Part shown: piece by piece, positions 16,144 to 25,611 of the stretch | Layout of the letters: each line of letters opens with the position of its first letter | Numbering within the stretch: position 1 is the stretch's first letter | Assembly (NCBI GenBank): GCA_964450865.1 | Contig: CAYVHB010000023.1 | Span: 1-49,413 of the forward strand | DNA: 49,413 nt | Source: CAYVHB01 sp964450865 | GTDB lineage: Bacteria; Bacillota; Clostridia; Saccharofermentanales; UBA5734 | Direction: 5' to 3' | Translations under genes and position numbers: made by a program | The notes under the pieces: model-generated | What the model saw: only the letters and a program-made list of their open reading frames with translations | Databases searched by the model: none | Told to the model about the DNA's origin: nothing

Positions 16144-17928
16144 TCAATCAAGCTTGCTGCCGGCCTGGCGGACAGCCTTGATCTGTTCACTCAGCTGGCC
16201 AGCCACTTGCCGGGCCCGGGCGTCAATCTCGGCCTCCGGCACAAACTTCAGGCGGCTGATGGCGTCGCGCGCCGGCAGGGCGACAATGTCGCGAAACGGC
16301 GCGTTTTGCTCGATCGCCCGCAGTCCTTCCTCATAAAACTGGATCAGCAGGGCCAGCATGCGGTGCTGTTTGTTCAGTGACGTGTAGGTGTCAATTTCAT
16401 CAAAGGAATTCTGGTGCAGGAAATCCTCGCGCAAGGCCCGGGCCGCCTCGAGCTTGATGCGGTCAGGGGCGGAGAGTGAATCCTGCCCGACCAGGCGGAC
16501 AATTTCCTCGAGCTCGGCTTCTTCCTGCAGCAGGCGCATGGCTTGTTCGCGCAGCCGGCTCCAGTCAGGCGTAATCATCTGATTCATCCAGGCATCCACT
16601 TTATCAGCATACAAAGAATAGCTGTTGAGCCAGTTGATTGCCGGGAAGTGGCGTTTATAGGCCAATGCCGAATCAAGGCCCCAGAAAACCTTGACAATGC
16701 GCAGGGTTGACTGGGCGACCGGATCGGAGAGGTCTCCACCCGGTGGGGAAACAGCGCCGATAGCAGTCAGGATTCCGGTCCGGCCATCACGGCCAAGGCA
16801 GCGCACACAGCCGGAACGCTCGTAAAAATTGGCCAGCCGTGATCCGAGGTAGGCCGGATAGCCTTCTTCGCCGGGCATCTCCTCCAGCCGGCCGGACATC
16901 TCGCGCAAGGCCTCGGCCCAGCGGGATGTCGAATCAGCCATGATCGAAACAGAATAGCCCATGTCCCGGAAATATTCAGCAATCGTGATACCGGTATAAA
17001 TCGAAGCTTCACGGGCTGCAACCGGCATGTCCGAGGTATTGGCAATCAAGATGGTGCGTTTCATCAGGGACTGTCCGGACTTGGGGTCCACCAGTTCGGG
17101 AAATTCGCGCAGGACATCCGTCATTTCGTTACCGCGCTCACCGCAGCCGATATAGACCACGATGTCGGATTCCGCCCACTTGGCCAGCTGATGCTGGATA
17201 ACGGTCTTGCCACTGCCGAACGGTCCCGGAACCGTGGCCGTGCCGCCGCGGGCGACCGGGAAGAAGGTATCAATGACGCGCTGGCCGGTAACCAGTGGCG
17301 CGTCCGGGGCAATTTTCTCCACATAAGGCCGCCCCCGGCGCACCGGCCATTTCTGTAACATGGCAACCGGGCGCCTGGTACCGTCCGCGGTCCGGACGAC
17401 GGCCACCGGCGATACGACCGTTTGCGGACCACCGTTTATCGCCTCAATCACACCGCCCAGACCTGGCGGCACCATAACTTTATGCAAGACAAGCGCGGTC
17501 TCCTGGACTGTACCGAGGATATCCCCGCCTGATACGGCTTCGCCGACGCTGACGGCCGGATGAAAGTCCCAGAGGCGGTCGCGATCCAGGGCCGGGACTG
17601 AGATACCGCGGCTGATATTATTACCGGCCAGCATGACCAGGCGGTCGAGGGGCCGCTGAATCCCGTCAAAGATCTGGCCGATCAGGCCGGGGGCCAGTTC
17701 AACCGATAACGGGGCCCCTTCCGAGATGACCGGCTCACCCGGACCCAGGCCGGCCGTATCCTCATAGACCTGGATCGAAGCCCGGTCGCCGTGCATTTCA
17801 ATAATCTCACCGATCAGGTTTTTGGCCGACACCCGGACGACATCGAACAATTCGGCATCACGCATGCCAGCCGCGACGACCAGCGGTCCCGATACTTTAA
17901 CAATGGTTCCCTGACTGTTATTCCTCAT
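16144..17928 (-). CDS. atpA: V-type ATP synthase subunit A (catalytic)
   Basis: Subunit A is the catalytic subunit of the soluble V1/A1 part. The 594-residue protein has the N-terminal barrel (GTIVKVSGPLVVAAGM), the long non-homologous insert (GGDILGTV to VRRGRPYVEK), the P-loop GPFGSGKTVIQHQ, YIGCGERGNEMTDVL, and SIMADSTSRWAEALREMSGRL. The ATG overlaps the atpF stop by four bases. All catalytic motifs are intact. Confidence 0.98.
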   Translation of the reverse strand: MRNNSQGTIVKVSGPLVVAAGMRDAELFDVVRVSAKNLIGEIIEMHGDRASIQVYEDTAGLGPGEPVISEGAPLSVELAPGLIGQIFDGIQRPLDRLVMLAGNNISRGISVPALDRDRLWDFHPAVSVGEAVSGGDILGTVQETALVLHKVMVPPGLGGVIEAINGGPQTVVSPVAVVRTADGTRRPVAMLQKWPVRRGRPYVEKIAPDAPLVTGQRVIDTFFPVARGGTATVPGPFGSGKTVIQHQLAKWAESDIVVYIGCGERGNEMTDVLREFPELVDPKSGQSLMKRTILIANTSDMPVAAREASIYTGITIAEYFRDMGYSVSIMADSTSRWAEALREMSGRLEEMPGEEGYPAYLGSRLANFYERSGCVRCLGRDGRTGILTAIGAVSPPGGDLSDPVAQSTLRIVKVFWGLDSALAYKRHFPAINWLNSYSLYADKVDAWMNQMITPDWSRLREQAMRLLQEEAELEEIVRLVGQDSLSAPDRIKLEAARALREDFLHQNSFDEIDTYTSLNKQHRMLALLIQFYEEGLRAIEQNAPFRDIVALPARDAISRLKFVPEAEIDARARQVAGQLSEQIKAVRQAGSKLD

Positions 17929-18269
17929 GGCTGATTCTCCTTTCCTGTTTCAGGGCTGTCAGCAAACAGATCCAGCCCGACGGCTTTGCGCAGCGATTCG
18001 CGGACCTGGCTCATCCCCAGGCCGGTCGAACCATGCTGCGCTGGAATCGGAATGATCGCCGGCAGTTTCCGGTTGCGCAAGGATGTCAGCAATGTCTGAT
18101 TGGCAGCAGCCAGTGGTTCGGTAATAAAAATCACGGCGTAATGTTCAGCCTCCCATTGCCGCAGGTAAACGAGGGCCTGCGGCCCCGTATCGGCTGGCCC
18201 GATTGTCATCCCCAGGGCTTTAAAGCCGATGATGCTGTCATGATCGCCAATGACGCCGACTTTATACAT
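17925..18269 (-). CDS. atpF: V-type ATP synthase subunit F
   Basis: Subunit F (NtpG family) binds the D shaft and activates or regulates rotation. The 114-residue protein begins MYKVGVIGDHDSIIGFKALG, the usual Rossmann-like start, and continues YAVIFITEPLAA and PAIIPIPAQ. AGAGGT precedes the ATG. It overlaps atpA by ATGA. The C-terminal tail (ETGKENQP) is slightly longer than usual. Confidence 0.95.
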   Translation of the reverse strand: MYKVGVIGDHDSIIGFKALGMTIGPADTGPQALVYLRQWEAEHYAVIFITEPLAAANQTLLTSLRNRKLPAIIPIPAQHGSTGLGMSQVRESLRKAVGLDLFADSPETGKENQP

Positions 18270-18389
18270 GCTTTACCTCTTTTAACACTTGAATCTTTCC
18301 TCTATGAACCGTTTCATTTATAAACTATCTCTTTAATGAACTGTTTCTTTTTTCACGGGCTGACCAGTCAGGCCGCGCTGTTTGCGGCC
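18270..18389 (-). other. AT-rich spacer with a direct repeat between atpC and atpF
   Basis: This 120-base spacer has an AT-rich core (about 18290-18353) in an otherwise GC-rich cluster. On the minus strand it contains GAAAC(A/G)GTTCAT twice, 32 bases apart (18336-18347 and 18304-18315), with TTTATAAA between. It could be a weak internal promoter or a binding site, but no good -35/-10 pair is seen. Confidence 0.4.
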
Positions 18390-19559
18390 TCAGGGACTGA
18401 CCAGCACAAGTTCCCGGATCCTGGCTGATGACCAGCCATGGCGCAGGCCGGCCAGGACCATCCGGACCGTTCTGATCTCCAGTGAGCGGTTCAGCAGATA
18501 AGCCAGCGGCACTTCCGGGCCACGCAAGACCTGGCGGGCTTTGGCCAGATGCCGCAGGATCAGCTGATCAGCAAGGCGGCCAAACCGGACAGTGGCCAGA
18601 TGCTGGCCATAGGAGACGATCACGGGAGCAAGGCTGGCAAACGGGGTGGCAGTCAGGCGGACAGCCAGCTGGTCCCTGGGCAGCGCATACCATTCCAGCA
18701 ATAACGGGATCGCCAACGAGCCGCCGCTCAGCAGGGTCTGCTGCAAATAGGCCTCGTCCTGGCGCAGCGGCTGGCTGCGCAGGAGGATTTCCAGGTTGAC
18801 AAGATCAATGCGTAATCGCAGGTAGTCGGTGAGGAACGGACAAGCCAGCGGAGCAGCCGACTGGATGGCCAGCTGATAAGCGGTCCGGTCAATCAGAATA
18901 TCCAGGTCTGCCAGATCATAGCGGGACTGCCAGGCGGCTACGGCGGCCAGGGCCAGCTGATAAAGCCAGGGCAGGACCAGCTCCGGCTGGCGATCGCGAA
19001 TAGCCCGGAAAAGCAAGTCCGGCTGGACCAGCGCCGGCTGCAGCATCAGGGGCTCAACCGCGCTGTAGAGCAGTGATGGTGGACTTTCCGGCAACTGGCC
19101 GGGTGGGGCCCCTGATTCAGGAGCCGGCTGGCTCAGCCAGTTGGCAGCCAGATATTTCAGGCAGACTTTCAGATTATGACAATCATGAAATAACAGCAAA
19201 ACATCCAGGAGGCGGGGCTCTGGCAGAAGCTGGCGCTGCAATGTAAAGAGTGCGGCAAGCTCAAGACGCAGGCTGGTTTCCGGATCTCCGCCCGGATAAC
19301 CGCTTTCCTGTAAAATCCGGCTGACATCCTCCAGGGAGCGGGCATCCAGCAAGCGGTTCAGGCGATCGGCATCCAGCAGATGATTTTCCATAGCCCGGAT
19401 ACGGCCGGTAGCATACCCATAGCGGTCGGACTTGACCGGCCTGGCCATGGCATGCGGCAGGCGGCGTCCGGACAGGTCTGGCGGGGGTGGCGACAACCGG
19501 CGACGGGCCGGCTGGAAGCGGGCCGCCCCGTCAGATAGCAAAGCAGAATCAGGATTCAC
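18390..19559 (-). CDS. atpC: V-type ATP synthase subunit C (central stalk, d-type)
   Basis: Subunit C is the funnel-shaped socket linking the central stalk to the membrane ring (NtpC/Vma6 family). The family region starts near residue 47 with YGYATGRIRAMENHLLDADRLNRLL and continues through HDCHNLKVCLKYLAAN to the helical C-terminus. The GTG start has GGAGGAAT at good spacing and lies close to the atpE stop. It gives 389 residues with a Pro/Arg-rich N-terminal extension of about 40 residues not usual for the family. The internal ATGs lack a ribosome site. Confidence 0.88.
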   Translation of the reverse strand: MNPDSALLSDGAARFQPARRRLSPPPPDLSGRRLPHAMARPVKSDRYGYATGRIRAMENHLLDADRLNRLLDARSLEDVSRILQESGYPGGDPETSLRLELAALFTLQRQLLPEPRLLDVLLLFHDCHNLKVCLKYLAANWLSQPAPESGAPPGQLPESPPSLLYSAVEPLMLQPALVQPDLLFRAIRDRQPELVLPWLYQLALAAVAAWQSRYDLADLDILIDRTAYQLAIQSAAPLACPFLTDYLRLRIDLVNLEILLRSQPLRQDEAYLQQTLLSGGSLAIPLLLEWYALPRDQLAVRLTATPFASLAPVIVSYGQHLATVRFGRLADQLILRHLAKARQVLRGPEVPLAYLLNRSLEIRTVRMVLAGLRHGWSSARIRELVLVSP

Positions 19560-19562
19560 GGC

Positions 19563-20135
19563 TTATTCCTCCGGAAACAAGACAGCGGCTGCCAGGGCGG
19601 CGAGCTGTGGTTGCTGGCTGCGCACCGCCAGGTCAAAGGTCCGGTTGTCTTCAATCCGGCCTTGACGCAAAATCAGCCCGCCGCTGAAGGATCCGGGCGC
19701 GGGGGCAAGGGTCAGCGGCCTGGCCTGCCGGGCCAGCCAGGTCCGGGCGAGGTCCCAGTCGGCCGCGTTAACCGTCACTTCACCTGCGGTCTGATCCAGG
19801 CTGTGCAGAATACGGTCAAACAAGTCCGCTTTCCGCTCAGGTGGCCAGTTCTGCAGGTGTTCGACCGCCTTGCCCAGCACCGTATCAATCAATTGCTGAC
19901 GGGCTGCCAGCAATTGGCGGCGCCTTTCCAGGGCAGCCTGGCTGACCGCACGCTGGCGGATCGCCTCGATCTGCACGGCTGACTTCTGTTGGGCGGCCAT
20001 CATGATCTCGGCACAGGCCTGATCGGTCTGCTGGCGAAGCTGGGCAAGGTGAGCAGCTGAATGGGCAGTAATCTGGGCGGCCTTTTCGGCCGCCTGGGCC
20101 GCAATGCGGGCTTCAATGGCAGCTAATCCTTCCAA
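19563..20135 (-). CDS. atpE: V-type ATP synthase subunit E (peripheral stalk)
   Basis: Subunit E pairs with H/G to form the outer stalk. The 190-residue protein is an Ala/Gln-rich coiled coil in its first half (EARIAAQAAEKAAQITAHSA), then a globular C-terminal domain ending ALAAAVLFPEE. A TTG start is chosen because AAGGAG lies eight bases upstream. An earlier TTG overlaps the ribosome site. Sequence conservation in this family is low; assignment rests on pattern, size and position between K and C. Confidence 0.88.
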   Translation of the reverse strand: MEGLAAIEARIAAQAAEKAAQITAHSAAHLAQLRQQTDQACAEIMMAAQQKSAVQIEAIRQRAVSQAALERRRQLLAARQQLIDTVLGKAVEHLQNWPPERKADLFDRILHSLDQTAGEVTVNAADWDLARTWLARQARPLTLAPAPGSFSGGLILRQGRIEDNRTFDLAVRSQQPQLAALAAAVLFPEE

Positions 20136-20312
20136 GGTCAGGACTCCTTGCAAATAATAGGTCAGCTTTTACCGGGCAGGATCGGCCGGAGTTTTGGGTC
20201 GGCCAAGTTTATTGATTCAAGCTGACCGGGCTGATCCACGAAAACAGGTCTGGCAATGCGTACTGGCAAGCCGGCTGCTGTCTGGACTGCTGAAGGCTGC
20301 CGACTATGTTGT

Positions 20313-20801
20313 TTACATCGGCTTGATGTTCAGGACAGAAAGGACCGTGGCCAGCAGGGCCAGGATCGCATAGGTCTCAACCATGGCCGTCATCGCCAGT
20401 GCCTTCGCCTGCTCCTCCGGACGGCGGGCCACCAGTGCGACGCCAGCTTCGGCAACCCGGCCCTGGTAAATAGCCGAAAACCAGCCAACAAAGGCGATCG
20501 GCAGGGCGGCCATGAGATAGGCCAGGCCCGTACGCCAGGAAATGTCAAATCGGCCCGCCAGCAGGCCGGAGTTATTCATGATCATGAACCAGGACAAAAG
20601 GCCATAGATACCCTGGGTACCTGGCAAAGCCTGCAGGATCAGCAGCTTGCCGAATTTGGCCGGATCTTCGCTCAGGACACCGGCGGCCACCTCACCAACA
20701 GCGCCGACCCCTTTGGCCGAACCGATTCCCGGCAACAAGGCGGCCAGGGCGGCACCCAGTAATGTCAGAGCTGGACCCATTAATTCAATCAAATCGTTCA
20801 T
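20313..20801 (-). CDS. atpK: V-type ATP synthase subunit K (16-kDa proteolipid)
   Basis: Subunit K forms the rotating membrane ring. The 162-residue protein has four predicted membrane helices in two related hairpins. It carries the residue set known to bind Na+ in Enterococcus hirae NtpK: Thr62-Gln63 in LPGTQGIYG, Gln113 in AIYQGRVAEAG and the ion-carrying Glu142 in MVETYAILALL. The 29-residue spacing between Gln113 and Glu142 matches that of E. hirae as I recall it. Only the second hairpin carries the carboxylate, as in NtpK. The enzyme is therefore predicted to use Na+, by inference. Confidence 0.95.
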   Translation of the reverse strand: MNDLIELMGPALTLLGAALAALLPGIGSAKGVGAVGEVAAGVLSEDPAKFGKLLILQALPGTQGIYGLLSWFMIMNNSGLLAGRFDISWRTGLAYLMAALPIAFVGWFSAIYQGRVAEAGVALVARRPEEQAKALAMTAMVETYAILALLATVLSVLNIKPM

Positions 20802-20829
20802 GTGCTAAACCTCCTGATGTTTTGTGGTT

Positions 20830-22773
20830 TTATTCATTTTTACTGATTTCAACATAACGGGTCCGGGCCTGCAGGGGCTGCCAGAGCCGGCCACCGCCCT
20901 CGTAGAATTTGCCGAAAAATTCCACATAGTGCAAACGGCTGGTATGCACGTAAGCGGACAGGGCCGAGAGGGCCAGGTTCAGCGTGTGACCGAGCAGGGC
21001 GGTGATGGTAAAGCCAAGATAGCCCAGCGGGGTCGGCCCGCCCATGAAGCCGAGCAGATTGACAACCATGGCGATGACGCTGGTGGCCAGCACGAGGGCC
21101 AGGATCCGGGTATAGGAGAGAATATCGCTGAAGTACCCGGTTATATTGTAAAGAGCCAGCAACCCTTTGCCCAGACGTAAAATCGGATTTTTCGCCGGTC
21201 GTCCGCCAAACAGCAAAATCACCGCGGTGCCAGCCAGGGCCAGATATTGACCGGCGGCAAACCAGTTGATGGCCGGGCCGAGGCTGCCAGCGCCAATCAT
21301 CAGGCCAAGGCCGCTGATGATCAGGTACCAGGGGGCAATGTCCAGCAGTGCGTCGCGGATCCGGCCGGCCCTGGCCAGCAGGTAGATGCGCGCCCCCATG
21401 CCGGTAAACAGATGCAGCACCCCGAACAGCATGCTCCAGATCATCAGCTTGATCGGGTCCTCCATCGGATTGAACCAGAACGAGGGCACCACCAGGCGCC
21501 CCTGGCTGACAACCGTCAGCAGATCACCGAAGAAGCCGCCAAACAGGAGGCCCCAGATGATTGCGCCGATGCCGCTGAGAAAGAGCATCCGGCTCAGGCG
21601 GCCCATTTCGCCACCCGCTTTTTTCTTGAAGGCCAGCCAGCCGCACAGGGCCGTCAGGATCAGGCCATAGCCGACATCACTGAGCATCATGCCAAAGAAA
21701 AAGAAAAAATAGGGTGCCAGGAGCGGTGACGGATCGATATCGGCGGCTGAGGGCGGGCTGTACATCTCCACAACCACTTCAAAGGGCTGGACAAGCGGAT
21801 GATTGCGCAAGAAAACCGGCGCGATCTCGCCGGATTGCGGCGGGCGGCAGTCCAGGGCGACGAGAAACTCAGCCTGCAAGGTCTTCTGGACCTTCGGGCA
21901 GGCCGACCCGGGTACCCAGCCGGTCAGGTAGAAGGTGCTGGCTGTCGCCGGTAATTGCTGGCGGGCCTGCAGCTTCAAATTGCGCAGCAGATAGACATCA
22001 TAGAGCAATTCGAAATCGATACCGCCAGCAGCCAGCAGAAGCAGGTCCGCTTCGTGCCGGGCAAGCTCTTCCCGGGTCTGGGCCTGGCGGATGGCCAGGC
22101 TGGCCAGCAGCTGGGCCGGGGTTCCGGCCAGGTTTTGGACAGGCAGGGGATTGAAGCTGAAGCGACGCAGGCCAGCCAGCACGATATATTCACGGATATG
22201 CAAGGTCATAATCACGCAACGGATGGTACTGTCGTCACGGTCAATCATTTCGATGTGCGTTTCCGGCGCTTCATCCTGCATGGCCTGCGTAAACGCCAGC
22301 AGCTGCGCATCACCGGGAAAGGCCCCGATGAACAGCCGGGTCTGGGCTGTTGCCTGCGTGGCAAGATCAAGCTCCAGTTTCTGCCAGGGCAAGAGCAGGC
22401 CGCGGGTCACCTCATCCTGCATCAGCCGCTGGCGCAGAAGCTGGATCTGGGTCTGCAGCCCTTCAAACTGGCTGACCTGGTGCATGATGGCCTGCTCGTG
22501 CTCGCCGGCTGCCAGGAAATCGGCACGGCTGACCGGGCGGCGGGCCGACCCGAGTTTGCTGGCTGCCGGGTCGTGATGGCGACAGTACTCAATCACAGCC
22601 TGCAGACGGGCCAAGGCCTGCTGCAGCTGCTGCGACTGGCCGACCAGGCTGCTGGCTGACCCGGCCTGGTTTTCAGCCACGCCGGCATCGATTTCCACGG
22701 CGCCCAGACGCAGCAGGGTATCGATAATTGCCGCCTGGTCTTCAGCCAGCCCGACCAATGTCAGCCGATTCAT
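20830..22773 (-). CDS. atpI: V-type ATP synthase subunit I (membrane a-type subunit)
   Basis: Subunit I is the stator that forms the ion half-channels. The 647-residue protein has a cytoplasmic N-terminal half with coiled-coil parts (residues 1 to about 330). A membrane half follows, starting at YFFFFFGMMLSDVGYGLILT, with about seven or eight hydrophobic segments, including LSYTRILALVLATSVIAMVVN with the conserved Arg. The ATG at 22773 comes one base after the atpH stop, suggesting coupled translation. An upstream GTG would overlap atpH. Confidence 0.96.
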   Translation of the reverse strand: MNRLTLVGLAEDQAAIIDTLLRLGAVEIDAGVAENQAGSASSLVGQSQQLQQALARLQAVIEYCRHHDPAASKLGSARRPVSRADFLAAGEHEQAIMHQVSQFEGLQTQIQLLRQRLMQDEVTRGLLLPWQKLELDLATQATAQTRLFIGAFPGDAQLLAFTQAMQDEAPETHIEMIDRDDSTIRCVIMTLHIREYIVLAGLRRFSFNPLPVQNLAGTPAQLLASLAIRQAQTREELARHEADLLLLAAGGIDFELLYDVYLLRNLKLQARQQLPATASTFYLTGWVPGSACPKVQKTLQAEFLVALDCRPPQSGEIAPVFLRNHPLVQPFEVVVEMYSPPSAADIDPSPLLAPYFFFFFGMMLSDVGYGLILTALCGWLAFKKKAGGEMGRLSRMLFLSGIGAIIWGLLFGGFFGDLLTVVSQGRLVVPSFWFNPMEDPIKLMIWSMLFGVLHLFTGMGARIYLLARAGRIRDALLDIAPWYLIISGLGLMIGAGSLGPAINWFAAGQYLALAGTAVILLFGGRPAKNPILRLGKGLLALYNITGYFSDILSYTRILALVLATSVIAMVVNLLGFMGGPTPLGYLGFTITALLGHTLNLALSALSAYVHTSRLHYVEFFGKFYEGGGRLWQPLQARTRYVEISKNE

Positions 22774-22774
22774 C

Positions 22775-23104
22775 TTAACGGCGGGCACAGTCGTTCACGA
22801 TCCTTTCCATAACAGCGGTTACGGCAGCCGGTAGCCGCAAGGCAGCTGCAGCTTGCAGGGCTTCAACTTCCGCTGCAATCTGCAATCGGGCCTGATCCAG
22901 TAATTGCCGCGCTGCGTCTTCGGCCTCGGCTACAGCTGAGTCCAGTCCGGCAGCTGCCTCAGCCTGCACCGCCTCGAGCCGCCCGGCAGCCTCGCGACGG
23001 GCTGTCTCATAATCCTGGCGACTCTGGGCCTCGGCCGCGGCAACTTGCTGCTCAGCCGCGGCTTCGGCAGCCCGGATCCGGGTCAGGAAATTCTCATCAG
23101 ACAT
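22775..23104 (-). CDS. atpH: V-type ATP synthase peripheral stalk subunit (G/H type)
   Basis: This 109-residue, Ala/Glu/Gln-rich protein is predicted to be almost entirely coiled coil (AAEQQVAAAEAQSRQDYETA and so on). It resembles the small subunit that pairs with E in the outer stalk. It lies directly before atpI, the normal position. GGAGGATCTGACCG precedes the ATG. It starts only 27 bases after the ABC permease stop, so it is probably co-transcribed with the genes upstream. Confidence 0.85.
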   Translation of the reverse strand: MSDENFLTRIRAAEAAAEQQVAAAEAQSRQDYETARREAAGRLEAVQAEAAAGLDSAVAEAEDAARQLLDQARLQIAAEVEALQAAAALRLPAAVTAVMERIVNDCARR

Positions 23105-23131
23105 CGGTCAGATCCTCCTGTAACGTGATTG

Positions 23132-24853
23132 TCAATCAATGGCCAGCATCCGGCGGGAACCAATCCGGATGATCAGCCAGACCAGGCCGGCGGCCAGGAC
23201 CAGCGGCAGGGCCACCAGCAGCAGCAAAGTCAGGGGCAGGCTGAGCTGCCAGGCGATCGTCGGGGCCAGGACCAGGCCGGCGGCCAGCAGGGCCACAGCC
23301 ATTTCATAGAGCACATTGAGATTTTGCTTGACAGCCTTCTGCTCGTTTTCCCAATTCAGTTTCGGCCAGTAGAGGTCAAAGACAATGCCGGCCAGGTTGG
23401 GTATCAGGATAGCCCCGGGTGCAACCAGGACTGCCAGGCCAACCAGCCAGAGAGGGGGCTGCAGCAAGCCGATGAGCACACCAAAGGACAGCAGCAGCCC
23501 GGCCGCGGACATCAGGATGCCGACCGTGACCTTGGCCAGCAGCTGGCGGCCATAGGCCTGCGGAATCATTTTCATGATATAGAACTGGCGGCCTTCCCGG
23601 GACAAGGCACTGGCCGTGATCCCGTTTGTGCCGGAAACAAAGCTGGCCATGGCAAAAATGGCAGCCAGAATCACTGCCGTGGCGTGGTCGGCCGGCTGCA
23701 GTCCAGGCTGGGCCAGCAAAGCCTGCAGTTGACTGAGGCTTAGCCCGTCATTCCCGGACGATCCGCTGAGGACAGGCAAAATCAGGAATACCGGCCAGAG
23801 GAAATTCATCAGGACGTTATTCAGGAAAAAGACCGGCGTGCGGACGAGGACCTGGACGTCTTTGCGCACGAAACGCCAGAATGCGCCGCGCAAGTGTCCG
23901 GCCGGACGCAATTCAGCCGCCCGCAGGCGCCGGCGGTGGCTGTTGGCCGCGCCCAGGCCGATGACGCCGCGAAAATACAGCAGCTGGCCGGACAGCATCA
24001 TCAGGCTAAGAGCCACGCCGGACAGCAACAGCAGGCCAAGCAAATTAAGCAAGGCTGTTCCCGGCGCGGCGACACTGAAAGCCACCGCCCCGGGAGCCGC
24101 CGCAACCAGGCCCTGGATCGCCAGGCCGGTTCCCGGGAAAACAGCCGTCGTCAGGTTGGCCACCTTATCAGCGTTTTGCTGGAAAAACAGGGCCAGGTCA
24201 GCACCAGGCCGATTAGACAGGGTCTGGCTGGCCATGATAAACGCCATGGATAGCAGCATCAGCAACAGGCTGGCCACCATATTGAAGCGGTCTTTATTGC
24301 GGGCCAGCGGCGTAAAGCGCATCACGAGCATGGTGAGAATCGTCGCCAGGGCCAGCGGGATGAGCGGCAGCAGGAAAAAGACCAGCAGCGCCGCCGGATA
24401 ATAGACGAACGAGGCCCGGCCGGCCAGGCCATAAATAACCAGCGGCGGCAAGACCAGCACCGCGAGAAATACATACTCATAGAGAGCCGTGACCAGGAAT
24501 TTGGCACCAATAATCTGCGCGGCCCGCAACGGCAGGGGCAAAAGCATGTCCACATCACTGGTATAGTAGAAAAGGCTGATCACATACATGGCGCCGATAA
24601 AAAACGACAGCATGACACCGGCGCTGACATAGAGACCAAGCACCAGCGACTGCAGGCCGAACGGCTGCAGCAGCTCGATCAGCGCATAGGCCGAAATGGA
24701 CACAAGTGCCGTCAGATATAAGATCATGAAGGCAAACAGAATGACTGCGCCAACCCCGCTGAGGCGACGCCTTTTGCGGTTGCCATCACCGGCCAGGCTG
24801 CCAAATCCATTGCCGCGGATGATAACCCGGGCCAGCCGCAGCATCATCTTCAT
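23132..24853 (-). CDS. ABC transporter permease (putative exporter, 12-segment type)
   Basis: The 573-residue membrane protein has roughly twelve hydrophobic segments. It contains an internal cytoplasmic stretch (HRRRLRAAELRPAGHLRGAFWRFVRKDVQVLVRTP) where a second half-domain begins, and a conserved-looking FDLYWPKLNWENEQKAVKQN near residue 505. This fits the large putative ABC-2 exporters of clostridia. Its start overlaps the stop of the ATPase gene by four bases, making the two a transporter pair. The substrate is unknown. Position after the aromatic operon and LoaP-like gene suggests co-regulation. Confidence 0.85.
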   Translation of the reverse strand: MKMMLRLARVIIRGNGFGSLAGDGNRKRRRLSGVGAVILFAFMILYLTALVSISAYALIELLQPFGLQSLVLGLYVSAGVMLSFFIGAMYVISLFYYTSDVDMLLPLPLRAAQIIGAKFLVTALYEYVFLAVLVLPPLVIYGLAGRASFVYYPAALLVFFLLPLIPLALATILTMLVMRFTPLARNKDRFNMVASLLLMLLSMAFIMASQTLSNRPGADLALFFQQNADKVANLTTAVFPGTGLAIQGLVAAAPGAVAFSVAAPGTALLNLLGLLLLSGVALSLMMLSGQLLYFRGVIGLGAANSHRRRLRAAELRPAGHLRGAFWRFVRKDVQVLVRTPVFFLNNVLMNFLWPVFLILPVLSGSSGNDGLSLSQLQALLAQPGLQPADHATAVILAAIFAMASFVSGTNGITASALSREGRQFYIMKMIPQAYGRQLLAKVTVGILMSAAGLLLSFGVLIGLLQPPLWLVGLAVLVAPGAILIPNLAGIVFDLYWPKLNWENEQKAVKQNLNVLYEMAVALLAAGLVLAPTIAWQLSLPLTLLLLVALPLVLAAGLVWLIIRIGSRRMLAID

Positions 24854-25611
24854 GGCTGGCCTCCCTGATTGTCCGCCTCCGCCGGCGGTGTATCTCCAAC
24901 CAGTTCCAGGAACATGCTCTCCAGCGACGATCCGGTCTGGAATTGCTCGCGCATTGCCGCGATCGGCCCGCAGAAGCGGATCTGGCCATGATCGATGATC
25001 GCCACGCGGTCACAGATTTTCTCCGCCACATCGAGAACATGGGTCGAAAAGAAGACTGTTTTACCCTGGCTGGCGTGTTCGCGCATCATTTCCTTGAGTT
25101 CGTAGGCCGAGCGCGGATCAAGCCCGGTCATGGGCTCATCAAGGATCCAGGCCTCGGGCTGGTGCAGCAGGGCGCCGATAATGACCAGCTTCTGGCGCAT
25201 ACCATGTGAATAACTCTGGATCCGGTCTGCCAGGGCCTCACTGAGACCAAAGCGTCCAGCGAGCCGGGTGATCCGGGCCGAGCGCACGTCAGGTGGAACC
25301 TGGTAGACATCGCCCATGAAATGCAGGTACTCGATGGCCTTCAGGCGGGGGAAAATATTCGGGTCATCCGGCACAAAGCCGATCGTCTGCTTGGCGGCCA
25401 GCGGCGCGCTGCGGATGCTGTGGCCGCTGACGAGGATATCGCCGCTGTCGGGGGTCAGGATCCCGGTGATCATCTTGATTGTTGTCGTCTTGCCGGCGCC
25501 ATTGGGCCCGAGAAAGCCGAAAATTTCTCCGTCACGGACTTCCAGGCTGATATTGTCAACAGCCTTGACCTTGCCGTTGTAACTCTTGCTTATCATGCGC
25601 AGTTCAATCAT
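24850..25611 (-). CDS. ABC transporter ATP-binding protein
   Basis: The 253-residue nucleotide-binding subunit has Walker A (GPNGAGKTTTIKMITG), a Q-loop region GFVPDDPNIFPRL, the signature SYSHGMRQKLVI (the family LSGGQ replaced by YSHGM), Walker B AWILDEPMTGLD and the switch His in FFSTHVLDVAEKICD. This pattern is typical of the CcmA/DrrA-like exporters. It overlaps the LoaP-like gene upstream and the permease downstream by four bases each, so translation is probably coupled. Substrate unknown. Confidence 0.93.
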   Translation of the reverse strand: MIELRMISKSYNGKVKAVDNISLEVRDGEIFGFLGPNGAGKTTTIKMITGILTPDSGDILVSGHSIRSAPLAAKQTIGFVPDDPNIFPRLKAIEYLHFMGDVYQVPPDVRSARITRLAGRFGLSEALADRIQSYSHGMRQKLVIIGALLHQPEAWILDEPMTGLDPRSAYELKEMMREHASQGKTVFFSTHVLDVAEKICDRVAIIDHGQIRFCGPIAAMREQFQTGSSLESMFLELVGDTPPAEADNQGGQP

